Source: Aspidapion aeneum (taxonomy: Eukaryota > Arthropoda > Insecta > Coleoptera > Brentidae). Taken from it: DNA of 64,000 nt. Below, piece after piece: positions 55,192-64,000 of the stretch. The translations under genes and the position numbers were made by a program. Each line of letters starts with the position of its first letter. Position 1 is the stretch's first letter. The notes under the pieces are model-generated. The model was given only the letters and a program-made list of their open reading frames with translations, was not told where the DNA came from and made no database searches. Location of the stretch: assembly GCA_963576565.1 (NCBI GenBank), contig OY755044.1, positions 47,077,134 to 47,141,133 of the forward strand, written 5' to 3'.

Positions 55192-55577
55192 AATCTATAC
55201 AAAAGAAACCTATGAAGAAGAAAACAAAAGGACTGCCGAAACCTTAAGGAACCTAAATAAATACATACAAGACTTTGAAAAGGAAATTGAAGAAGAACAA
55301 AGGCAGTTAGAATCTTTCGACCCAAAAAAAGATGTTTCCCTAAATCATCCTGTAACACCGAATAACTCAAATAAACAATTAACCGATTCGTCGGACATCG
55401 AAACCACGCCCATTTTACAGCCAACGACCAGTACGAGCAATCTTCACTTGCCAATAGTTAATTTAGAACCCCAAAATACTTTAAACGATAACTTAGATAA
55501 CTTATCAATGCAGGTAGAACTTGATCAAGACATTTTGGAAATGCCTGAAGATCCCAACTTAGATGATAACGCAACCA
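55192..55577 (+). pseudogene. Gypsy-1 RNase H-integrase linker up to the BEL-2 insertion
   Basis: After the frameshift a TAG stands at 55178 in the resumed frame. The following Glu/Asn/Asp-rich linker is open to the AACCA target site and continues directly on the far side of BEL-2. It has no recognisable fold. Confidence 0.65.
55573..55577. repeat. BEL-2 target-site duplication, left copy (AACCA)
   Basis: AACCA directly precedes the left LTR and recurs directly after the right LTR at 62158-62162. Confidence 0.92.
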
Positions 55578-56051
55578 TGTTATGCCCGCAGTAAGAAAAA
55601 CGATAACTGCAATGGACTGTATATATTTTAATTAATGAAAGCGCGAACAAACATAAATATATTGATATGAAATTACGAAATAATTAAAAGGTCCATAGGT
55701 TAATTGTGGGTACCACACAACGGAAATCAGAGACAAAGCACTCACCAGTTTGCAGCCAATTTCTCCACGTTCCAAGGGGCCCCTGTCTGGATCTAATGAT
55801 GTCACCACGTAGCTGAAGGGCTGAAGTTTCTAGTTCTATGCTTCAGTACACCAAAATCGAGCACTTTCAAGTGTAGAAATTTGAAATAGTTGGAGAAAGT
55901 AAATTAACACGCCATTTCTCGAGGCGGTCGAAAAAGGATCTCACTGGTTCTTGGTGCGCATGTCCAAAATGCGCGAAAATGCACTCTGTCCGTCATTTAA
56001 TTGTGTGGTTTTAAAATTTACAAACACCGCGAAATTTAGCGGGAGCTAACA
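55578..56051 (-). repeat. BEL-2 LTR (3' LTR in element orientation)
   Basis: 474 bp, TGTTATGCCCGC to GAGCTAACA on the plus strand. The minus strand carries CTGGTGAGTGC, a consensus splice donor. An AATAAA-like ATTAATTAAAATATATACAG lies near its downstream end. Confidence 0.93.
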
Positions 56052-56216
56052 TAACTGCCCTCCAAAACACACAATTTTAGAATATCAGCCGGACAGATAT
56101 AGATAAAAAAAAATGACCGACCGATAACTATAAATGAATGAAAAACAGATAAGTAGCGTAAGTTTATTTAGAGATAACGAAAACCCGAAAAAGTCAAAAC
56201 AAACAAACAAAATTAA

Positions 56217-56248
56217 AAAAAATAATAATAATAATAATAATAATAAAG
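56217..56248. repeat. (AAT)n microsatellite in BEL-2 untranslated region
   Basis: About eight AAT/ATA units, where BEL-1 has irregular A-rich sequence at the same position (9885-9905). This is a private expansion of BEL-2. Confidence 0.8.
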
Positions 56249-56301
56249 AATTACCTATTGTAATAATTGACTTCAATAGGTAGAAAAAATTAAAATTACT
56301 T

Positions 56302-59300
56302 TTAATTCGGCAAGAGGCACAGTTTTACAACTGGCCGCTTGTAAACACCGGTAACCGTTTGTACCGTCGCAACACGCACCTGACCGTCTCCGCCGGGATG
56401 CAGTTCGATGATTTAATTTGATATTTGGGGACGAATCAGCCCACTTGTGTCGCTGTTGTAGCGTATGCAAATACTCTATAGAATACCGTTTCCAAAAATC
56501 ATTATGTAGTTTTTGGATTAGTTGCCATCTCGAGAGCCGCAACCTCGGACAAATCTGACTCCGGAATTTCTGAATTAAGGGGTTCAAGGGTCAAAAAATG
56601 CCCAGGGGTAAGAGGTTGAAGATCGTGTGGGTCTGAAGAGGCAGGAGATAAAGGGCGACTATTAAGTACGGCTTCTATGCGACATGTAAGGGTGGACATT
56701 TCCATGATGGACAACTTCTCGTCGCCGACTACTCGAACAAAGTGAGTTTTAAAACTTTTGACGCCAGCTTCCGCCAGGCCAGGCCACGAATAGAAAGTCT
56801 GGTGGCCGCACTTCTTGCGTAATCAAGTAATTGGTTACGAAACCCTATAAAATTACTGCCTTGATCTGACCAGCATTGCGTCACGCTTCCACGTCTGGAA
56901 ATGAATCGATGGAATGCACCTACGAACCCTTCGGTGGACAGTTCCATGGTTAATTCCAAATGCACGCAATGTGTGGCCGTACAAACACACAGACATACGA
57001 TTTGAAAGCTTTACAACCACGGTAACGATGAGGAATCACAAAGAAAGGTCCACAAAAGTCGATAGCTACACTCGAAAAAGGTTTAAGTTGATTGATTCGA
57101 TGAGCGGGAAGTGAACTCATTATGGGCGGTCTATAGGGTTTAGGGTTGATTCTAAAACATTGCAAACACTTGGATATGGTTCTTTGAATTGCTGTAAAAG
57201 CAGATTATGTAATGTTTTAAACCCAGGATGAAGGTATTGTCGATGAGTGGACTCGATAAGAAGAGTAGTTAAACGATGGTTACTCGAAAGTAAGACGGGG
57301 TGTTTTGCAGAATAAGACAAAAGGTCAGATTTTTGTAATCTGCCACCGACTCTAATGATATTATTTTCATCCAGAAAAGGTGAAAGTTTTCGGAAAGGTT
57401 TCGGTATTGGTTTATCCTTAGATAACGCGGAAAAAAGCTCAGAAAAACAAGAATCTTGAACGCGTTTGATAAGAAGGTATAACGCACTTTGCATCTCACC
57501 GGTGGTAGGAAAAACAATATTTTCAAAAATAATTTTTTGGTCCGGCGGCTTAGTGGGTTTTTGATAGGAATGGTTTTGAAAAAGGTTAACTATTCGAAGG
57601 ACATAACAAATGATACGTTGAATTTTTGATATAGATGAATATTTGATAAGAAGCTGATCTAAGAAGTTAACGTCAATTATCGCATTGCAACAGACCTTTG
57701 GCTTTTCCTCCAGATTAATACCTCCGAAATCAATCGGCATTTTTGATTTATGAAAATCGGGCCATTCGTTTTCGGGAGACCACAAAAACGACGGTGCGTT
57801 CCACCACATGTCCTGTGACATGAGCTGTGAAGCGACTTGCGAATCGCAGGAAGTAACGATATTTGTAAAAGTTATTTTTCCTTCATAGCTAGATAAAACG
57901 AAGTCAATTAATTCGCTTAAAAGAAATGCGCCTAGGAGTTCTAGCCTAGCCAAAGTTTGTGACTTTACAGGCGCGACCCTAGATTTTGCAGATATGAGAG
58001 AAACAGATATATTGTTTTCCTCTTCTACACGAAAATTTACGACGCCTGCGTAACCTCGAATTGAAGCGTCACAGAAGCCGATGATTTGACAGGTATTGGT
58101 TTTTGACAGTTTGATTTGTCGGGGTAATTGAAAATTGGAAAGAAGCGGGAATTCAGAACGAAGTTTATTCCAAGAGTCGATGATAGAAGAATCTGGTTCT
58201 TCGTCCCAGCCTATTTTCGATAACCACAACTGTTGCAAAATAAATTTCTGCTTGTAGCAACAAGGGACAAAGAAAACCTAAGGGATCGAAGATTGTTCCT
58301 ATGATAGATAAAATAGAACGTTTGGTTGGGGGTTTGTCCTTCGTTCGGCATTGATAAGAAAAAATTTCGTTTTTTGGATACCATTGAAGTCCTAAAACTT
58401 TGATAAAGTAGGGTTCCTCCTTGTCAAAAGAGAGAGGCATTTGACGATCGGATTCTGGCAATGTTGCCAATAAATCAGGACAATTGCTTGCCCATTTTTT
58501 AAGTTCAAATCCTCCCGACTTCAACAAATCATTGAGTTCCGTTTGAAGGGAAAGAGCTTCAGAAAGCGAAGGGCTAGTTCCCAAGATATCGTCGATGTAA
58601 ATTGACGTTTTTAGAACAGTACTAGCCATAGGAAAACGTTCCTTTTCTCTCTCTGCCAGTTCATTTAAGGTACGCATGGCTAGAAAAGGTGAGCATGTCA
58701 TGCCAAAAGTGACAGTAGAAAGTTCCCACACTGAAAGTGGGTCCTGTGGAGAAAACCTCCACAATATCCTTTGATAAGGACGGTGATAAGGATTGATAAG
58801 GACTTGACGGAACATCTGTTTGATATCAGCAATGTAGGCAATAGGATTAAGACGAAACGTAAGGAGTAAAGAAGCAATATCTTTTTGAAGTTTCGGTCCC
58901 GATAACAACGTGTCATTGAGACTAATATTTTTTGGGGTGACTGCCGAACAATCCCAGACTACCCTTAATTTTGTACTTAAGCTTTCCGGCTTTAGTACGC
59001 AATGATGTGCTAAAAAACATGATACGTCGACTTTTGGTTGACTAGATAAAACTAGACTCATATGATTAGAATCGATATAGTCTTGCATGAAACTTGAATA
59101 GGCAGTGTACAGATCAGGATTTTTAAGTAATCTATTTTCTAGAAGTAAAAATCTACGATAAGCTTGCGGATAAGTATTTCCTAGGTCAGGGTTGATTTTA
59201 TCTTTAAACGGAAGATCTACCATGAATCTACCGCTCGGTCGCCGTACTACACTCGCAGTAAAAATTCATTCTGCTTGTTTTTCTTCCTTTGATAAGATTT

Positions 59301-59871
59301 GTTTTTTAGGCAAATGTTCGATTTCCCAAAACCTAGGGAGAATGACCTCTAAAGAAGGTGAATGACTCGTTAAAAAACAACTGGTTCGTTCCGTAAGACT
59401 ACCTACTTCGTCAACTTTTCCCATGACGACCCAGCCAAAGATAGTTTCAAGGGCTGAAGGTTGCCCTATTTGTCCAAGAACCCTGCCCTCCTTGAATATC
59501 TGTGCGAATAGCTCGCAACCAATAACTAGGTCCACAGGTCTAGATTTGAAATAAGATGGGTCGGCAAGTTTAAGGTTTTCCAAGTGTTTCCACTGATTAT
59601 CGTTCAAAGTGAATGTAGGCATATTGGAACATAATTGTGGAACGACAATTGCTTCGAAATTAAGTAAAGGAGTGACCTGTCCTTGTGGCTTAATGTGACA
59701 TTGAACGAGCCCTTTGGAAGTAAAAGACATCTGATTTAATCCGAATATTTCAGTGGTGTAACTTCGCCTAGGAAGATTAAGACGCTGAATACACTTTTCA
59801 CTGATGAATCCTGTCTGTGATCCAGAATCAAGCAGTGCCCTTGCAGGTTGAAAATTTCCGCAACCGTCCAT
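56302..59871 (-). pseudogene. BEL-2 pol, broken by deletions and frameshifts
   Basis: The protease has ALLDSGSQTGFIS. A TGA at 59266 replaces a Ser codon of BEL-1. The RT (YIDDILG) is open from 59223 to about 58255, where a frameshift follows CPLLLQ. A deletion near 57832 removes much of RNase H. One near 57192 hits the integrase zinc module. One near 56783 removes sequence after TRLSIR, including the block with the catalytic Glu. The conserved tail stop is at 56302. SDQGSNFIG is still readable. Confidence 0.88.
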
Positions 59872-59916
59872 AACATCTATTATGGCGGTGCATAAAAGAA
59901 AGGTACCTGAAGGTCC

Positions 59917-61278
59917 TCAGGTATTTAATGACACATGAAAATTATGGACAGGTGGTGTGTGAATGACAGGACTAGTATCTTGGCTTCCAGACTCTTGATT
60001 AGTTTCTAAGATATGAGTTAAAGTGTGGTGCCTTTTACTATTGCAAGTCCTGCATGAATATTTTGATTTGCACGTATCTACATCATGCAAGGGATGAAAA
60101 CACGCTAGACATAATTTTTTCTGTTTGACGAAAGATAGGCGATCGATAGGTGAGAGATCAAGAAATGTTTGACATTTCGAAAGCACGTGACCTTGATTAC
60201 ACCGGAAACATTTTATTCCCGTGCTTGAATTAGTTGAGGTGCCAGCCAGTCCTATAAAAGGCGAATTGGATGATTTATAGGTAGGCTTTTGCCCAAACTG
60301 ATTTTGCATAGAATTTGAATTTTGATAGGTAGGCTTTTGTTCAAACTGATTTTGCATAGAATTTGATTTTTGATAGGTAGGCACCTTTTTGGGTGCTGTT
60401 GATTGAGGAAGTGATTCCAAAACTTTACATCTTTTTTCTAGAAATTGAAAAAGTGACTGAAAAGTGGGAATTTCGGTATTAGTATTGGCGTGACTCATTT
60501 CGAAATTTGAACGCGTCGGAATATCCAATTTTTCTAACAAAATGAAAAAAATAATAAAGTCCCAACTGTCAACGTCAAAGCTAAGTGATTTTAAAATTTC
60601 TAGGGATTCAGAAAAGGTGTCAATTAAGTTACGCAATTCTTTAGCTGACTCGTTTTTTAAGGTGTTCATAATTGTGCTTAAAGCATCATTTGCGAGGTCT
60701 CGCTTGTTTTGATATCTATTGACTAATTTGTCGTAAGCAATTTTATCATTTTGATCAGATAAGCTAATCCCTGATATCAATTTTAAAGGCTCATCCTCGA
60801 GATATGAAAATATATATTGAAGTTTTCGAACGTTACTTAGACTGTGATTTTGATCTATAATGTTATTAAAAAGATCGAAAAAGCTTGGCCATAATTTTTT
60901 ATCACCTCGAAATATGGGAATACCTAACTCTTTGAGTTTTGGAGTTTCGTTTTGTCGAACATATGATCCCGAAAAGGATGGGGCCTCAACCGGAAATATT
61001 TTAGAGTAAACCCCCTTACACGCATAAAAATATTTACGAGCTTCTGAAAGGATCGCATCCTGCGTTTTAAACTCCTCGTCGTCCGAGTCGTCTATCAACA
61101 TAATGACATCATTATGTGCCAACATACATTTATCGAAAGTTTCATCCAAGTCGGAATACCTCACTTGAAACTCGTTTCTCGCTTTTTCGTCCGTTGCCGC
61201 GGTCTGTGAAAACACATAACACTCGGTGATCGCAGATAAAAAACCCTTGCATTTTTGCACGGCTTTTTTGACAGACAT
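59917..61278 (-). CDS. BEL-2 gag (453 residues, intact)
   Basis: The ATG at 61278 opens MSVKKAVQKCKGFLSAITEC. An acidic patch (DDSDDEE), the DUF1759-type core (FRGDKKLWPSFFDLFNNI), a short repeat region (SNSMQNQFEQKPTYQN, twice and a variant) and two knuckle-like motifs (CFRCNQGHVLSKC, CLACFHPLHDVDTC) follow. The frame stops at TGA (59917), and the same frame continues into pol. BEL-1 has a Ser codon at this place, so the ancestral gag and pol were probably one reading frame. Confidence 0.88.
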   Translation of the reverse strand: MSVKKAVQKCKGFLSAITECYVFSQTAATDEKARNEFQVRYSDLDETFDKCMLAHNDVIMLIDDSDDEEFKTQDAILSEARKYFYACKGVYSKIFPVEAPSFSGSYVRQNETPKLKELGIPIFRGDKKLWPSFFDLFNNIIDQNHSLSNVRKLQYIFSYLEDEPLKLISGISLSDQNDKIAYDKLVNRYQNKRDLANDALSTIMNTLKNESAKELRNLIDTFSESLEILKSLSFDVDSWDFIIFFILLEKLDIPTRSNFEMSHANTNTEIPTFQSLFQFLEKRCKVLESLPQSTAPKKVPTYQKSNSMQNQFEQKPTYQNSNSMQNQFGQKPTYKSSNSPFIGLAGTSTNSSTGIKCFRCNQGHVLSKCQTFLDLSPIDRLSFVKQKKLCLACFHPLHDVDTCKSKYSCRTCNSKRHHTLTHILETNQESGSQDTSPVIHTPPVHNFHVSLNT

Positions 61279-61320
61279 GATTTTACCTTTGAAATGACGA
61301 AATTGTCGGTAAATATACAA

Positions 61321-61683
61321 TTAACGCTAAATTAATGCTTCTGAAATAGAAAAATGACGAATTGTCGAAAATATGCACTAATTTATCGCAATTGATGAAA
61401 ATTGTTTTAAATATCGAAATGATATGGAACACACCTAACACACTGAACATGTGCTTGTTTGTTTTGATTGCTTCGATTTGTTTACTGAATGACCACGGTA
61501 CGTTACAATAGCAGCGGACCGAAAATCAGGTGAACTGCGCCGCTACCGAAGGTCGAGCGAAAATCTCTCTCGTTTCAATACGATTGACAAAATTCAAGGC
61601 CTTGATCTCGGCGTGAAAATGGCCGACTTATTAATACCGTCGTATGGAGTAAATTTTAAATAATTCGGTCGAAGGAACACTTA
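61321..61683 (-). other. BEL-2 untranslated leader between 5' LTR and gag
   Basis: Non-coding, matching the BEL-1 leader with small insertions (for example a block of about 60 bp near 61420-61480 absent from BEL-1). The primer-binding site should start at 61683 on the minus strand, but I cannot match a tRNA by eye. Confidence 0.6.
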
Positions 61684-62157
61684 TGTTAAGCCCGCAGTAA
61701 GAAAAACGATAAATGCAATGGACTGTATATATTTTAATTAATGAAAGCGCGAACAAACATAAATATATTGATATGAAATTACGAAATAATTAAAAGGTCC
61801 ATAGGTTAATTGTGGGTACCACACAACGGAAATCAGAGACAAAGCACTCACCAGTTTGCAGCCAATTTCTCCACGTTCCAAGGGGCCCCTGTCTGGATCT
61901 AATGATGTCACTACGTAGCTGAAGGGCTGAAGTTTCTAGTTCTATGCTTCAGTACACCAAAATCGAGCACTTTCAAGTGTAGAAATTTGAAATAGTTGGA
62001 GAAAGTAAATTAACACGCCATTTCTCGAGGCGGTCGAAAAAGGATCTCACTGATTCTTGGTGCGCATGTCCAAAATGCGCGAAAATGCACTCTGTCCGTC
62101 ATTCAATTGTGTGGTTTTAAAATTTACAAACACCGCGAAATTTGGCGGGAGCTAACA
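61684..62157 (-). repeat. BEL-2 LTR (5' LTR in element orientation)
   Basis: 474 bp, TGTTAAGCCCGC to GAGCTAACA on the plus strand. It keeps the minus-strand CTGGTGAGTGC donor. AACCA follows. Confidence 0.93.
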
Positions 62158-62185
62158 AACCATACACACAAATTCAGACGAAAAC

Positions 62186-62764
62186 ATGGAAGCTCAAGTA
62201 CAGATTTCGGAATCGCCGGTTAATTATGGGTCAAACCAAGTTATTTTTAGTACAGTACTTCACTCTCCCGCTAAAGTTAAAGTCACGAATTTATTTGACA
62301 GTAAAACAAGATACTTTGTGCAACTATCAAAAAATAACTTTCAAAACGACGTTTTGGACTTTATCAAACAGTATATTGCCCCAACTGTTCAGTACCACTT
62401 ATACTTTGAGAACGAGGACGATTTTCCACTATTTTCAGAGATTGTCCGAAAAATTTTCCAGCATTCTTCACTAAAACTAAAAAGATGTAAATTCAAATTA
62501 GCGGATATAACACATCCAGACGATATTCAAGAGATAATTCGAAACTATCATGAAGGGAAATCGAACCACCGCGGAATAGATGAAACTTGGCACAAGATAA
62601 AAGAAAAGTACTATTGGCCTCAATTAAAAAATTCAATTCAAACATTCATAAACAATTATGAAATTTGTCAACAATGCAAGTACGAAAGGAAGCCTATAAA
62701 TATGAAAATTAATATTACCCCTACAGCTACACAGCCATTTGAAATTATTTACATCAAACATTAG
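62186..62764 (+). pseudogene. Gypsy-1 integrase, N-terminal zinc module
   Basis: The ATG at 62186 is internal; the frame enters from the linker upstream of BEL-2. It contains IIRNYHEGKSNHRGIDETWH and YYWPQLKNSIQTFINNYEIC then CKYERKP, the His-His-Cys-Cys zinc domain. It stops at 62764, where the catalytic core should begin with an Asp. A frameshift there leaves no clear first catalytic Asp. Confidence 0.8.
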
Positions 62765-63458
62765 AAAAACCAAATTTTTAACAATAATTGATTGTTTTTC
62801 CAGATATGGTCAAGCGTATCAATTAAAATCTTTAAACGCAACTGATATCGCCGATGGCCTTATAACATTCTTTTCTCATCACGCTATACCGTGTCTTATC
62901 ACGACAGATAAAGGAGGTGAATTCAAAAATTCTGTTATTTCTGAGCTACTAGAGCTACACAAATTAAAAATACACTTTTGCTCTGCGAATCACCCATCTT
63001 CTAAAGGTATGCCAGAAAGGCTACATTCTACGTTAATAGAACAGATAAGGTTACTCAATACACAAGGGTTTGAAAAAACTCCAATAGAGGTAAAAATGCG
63101 CTATGCCATACTTGCCTACATCCACACGGTACATTTCTCTACAAAATTAAAACCAATAAATATAATTTACGGACATTTTAACAGCCCCGATCAATTTGAT
63201 ATCGATGTTGATAAAATTTTGACAAGCAACTATGTTTCCGGTCATAAGGAAAAAATTAAAATTATTTATGAAAATTTAAATGAAAAACTAACCCAAGTAA
63301 AGGAAAAACTTATTACAGACCGCAATAAAAATCGAGATGACCCGGAAATTTTCGAAAATGAAGATAACGTCTACACCAAAAAACACCTACGACAAAAACT
63401 CGCGAATAAATATAACAAAGTAACCCCTGTTATAAAGATCGATTCTCAAAAGAAATAG
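62739..63458 (+). pseudogene. Gypsy-1 integrase catalytic core and C-terminus
   Basis: KFLTIIDCFSRYGQAYQLKS, TTDKGGEFKNSVISELL and NHPSSKGMPERLHSTLIEQI hold the second Asp and the Glu of the DDE core. The first Asp region is at the frameshift and is not readable. The C-terminus is Lys/Asn-rich and ends at 63458, with no envelope gene before the LTR. Confidence 0.8.
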
Positions 63459-63861
63459 ATTGAAACCGAAAATCAGAAAAAAGTCCACATGGATAATATT
63501 AAACGCCCCCGCAAAAAGACATACAAATTTAAAATAGTTGTTTAAACAACAAGGTTTGAAAACGACTCTTTGCACACGATCGAGACAGTTTAATCGGTCT
63601 ACAAGTCGAGGGAGTGTGCAAAAAGGTTTTCAAACGAGTTTTTTACAATATTTTTTATACGACTGCTAATAAAGAAAGAAAATTTAATTTAACTTGTTTT
63701 TATTTCCGACATTTTTACAACAAAACTTTAAAAATTCAACAATTTTTTGACGTATCTAATCAACAAAACATACGAGCAGTGACGGTTGCTACGGAACTAA
63801 GCCAACTTATATCACCAAAAATCACAATGACGGGAGACCCGTATGCAGAAATGACATAGGC

Positions 63862-63945
63862 GTGCGCAAAAATGACATAAGCGTGTGCAAAACGTTTTGC
63901 ACACAGCGTGCGCAAAATGCCATTTTCAGACCGTGCGCAAAACCC
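63862..63945 (+). repeat. Clustered CGTG[CT]GCAAAA motifs in the Gypsy-1 LTR
   Basis: At least four near copies of GCGTGCGCAAAA occur within 85 bp, one of them facing an inverted GTTTTGCACAC. Related GTGTGCAAAAA and TTTGCACACGA occur at about 63570 and 63618. The cluster lies just upstream of the TATA box, as binding-site clusters in LTR promoters do. The bound factor is unknown. Confidence 0.65.
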
Positions 63946-63961
63946 CCTTTTACAAGACAGT

Positions 63962-63993
63962 CGTATAAAAAATAAATTATTTTGTTTCAGATT
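63962..63993 (+). promoter_or_regulatory. Probable LTR promoter: TATA box and initiator
   Basis: GTATAAAAAATAAA is followed about 25 bp later by TTTCAGATT, close to the arthropod TCA[GT]T initiator. TATTTTTTATACGACTG at about 63648-63664 is an exact inverted repeat of the TATA segment (CAGTCGTATAAAAAATA), so the promoter can also pair with upstream sequence. Confidence 0.5.
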
Positions 63994-64000
63994 AACTCTT

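Larger units (their letters stand above)
55578..62157 (-). mobile_element. BEL-2: BEL/Pao element nested in Gypsy-1
   Basis: Both LTRs are exactly 474 bp and differ at about six positions, so it inserted recently. The interior is very close to BEL-1 but lacks at least four segments, at about 56408, 56783, 57192 and 57832 (roughly 65, 30, 28 and 150 bp), which hit the pol C-terminus, integrase and RNase H. It lies antisense to Gypsy-1 and sense to RFT1. A perfect 5-bp duplication brackets it. Confidence 0.95.
45015..64000 (+). mobile_element. Gypsy-1: Ty3/gypsy element split by Gypsy-2 and BEL-2, 3' end beyond window
   Basis: Parts in order are a primer-binding-site-like GGCGCAGTCG (45017-45026), a leader, gag (45353), remnants of protease (53296), RT and RNase H (53929), a linker (to 55577), integrase (62186) and the start of a 3' LTR (about 63536 onward). 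GGCGCAGTCG resembles the tRNA-Ser-primed site of the 17.6/297 group. No envelope gene follows the integrase. The inserted Gypsy-2 and BEL-2 are removed exactly by their target duplications. No 5' copy of the 63.5-64.0-kb sequence is seen before 45015, so the 5' LTR is truncated or diverged. Confidence 0.8.
63536..64000 (+). repeat. Gypsy-1 3' LTR, U3 part, continuing past the window
   Basis: The proposed start AGTTGTTTAAACAAC resembles AGTTA-type starts of errantivirus LTRs. A hairpin (GTTTGAAAACGACTCTTTGC against GCAAAAAGGTTTTCAAAC) lies at about 63553-63636. Several GCGTG[CT]GCAAAA motifs follow at 63862-63945, then a TATA box and an initiator-like TCAG near the end. No downstream boundary is in the window. 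Confidence 0.6.

Noticed and set aside
62739..63859. Envelope-like gene after Gypsy-1 integrase
   Set aside because: Only about 80 bp separate the integrase stop from the proposed LTR start, and the later short frame (63614-63859) has no signal peptide or envelope motifs.
63648..63974. Miniature DNA element bounded by the 17-bp inverted repeat
   Set aside because: The right arm coincides with a TATA box followed by an initiator, and the stretch lies where the 3' LTR of Gypsy-1 is expected. No target duplication was found. It is kept only as an alternative.
1..64000. CRISPR arrays, operons, phage or bacterial defence systems
   Set aside because: Spliced host genes, LTR retrotransposons and target duplications show an animal nuclear genome. 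The tandem repeats present lack spacer structure.

Overview
This is a eukaryotic, AT-rich window, almost certainly from an insect nuclear genome. The evidence is GT/AG introns, host proteins that match animal LAMTOR5 and RFT1 along their length, and a mobile-element load typical of insects (BEL/Pao, Ty3/gypsy, mariner, pogo/Tigger, hAT miniature elements, a restriction-like-endonuclease retroelement). The species cannot be named from the sequence. There are no operons, ribosome binding sites or CRISPR arrays.

Two host genes frame the window and converge at about 8 kb. On the plus strand, two exons (121-181 and 7797-7981) encode a LAMTOR5-like Ragulator subunit, split by a 7.6-kb intron that holds a decayed OTU/zinc-finger/RT/endonuclease retroelement, a 0.7-kb foldback palindrome and several permuted copies of one repeat. 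On the minus strand, eight short exons between 44556 and 8573 encode about 430 residues of an RFT1-like ER membrane protein. All junctions keep the reading frame. The N-terminal exons (about 90 residues) were not found and probably lie beyond 64000. RFT1 covers at least 36 kb, nearly all of it intron filled with mobile elements.

RFT1 introns, left to right: 8.7-23.2 kb holds BEL-1 (minus strand, duplication TGATA), hAT and pogo miniature elements, hairpin-capped repeats and a 1.9-kb foldback. 23.3-26.1 kb holds a dead mariner-like transposase. 27.2-28.4 kb holds a 0.9-kb hAT element with a perfect 8-bp duplication. 29.9-31.4 kb holds an inverted pair of LINE 3' ends close to a splice donor. 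31.7-44.4 kb holds BEL-3 (plus strand), tandem repeats, and a mariner carrying a nested hAT miniature element. From 44.6 kb to the end lies a gypsy element (Gypsy-1, plus strand) that was split twice: by Gypsy-2 (46701-53274, duplication AGAA) and by BEL-2 (55578-62157, minus strand, duplication AACCA). The 3' LTR of Gypsy-1 runs off the window end.

No autonomous element here looks intact: every pol has stops, frameshifts or lost catalytic residues. The BEL-2 gag is the one long undamaged retroelement frame. The most useful observations are the two host genes rebuilt from exons too short to stand out as reading frames, the insertion order fixed by target duplications, a young BEL-2 that nevertheless carries many internal deletions, an OTU-domain retroelement split by a palindrome between its catalytic Cys and His, and hairpin-capped repeats with internal tandem units that fit no class I can name with confidence.
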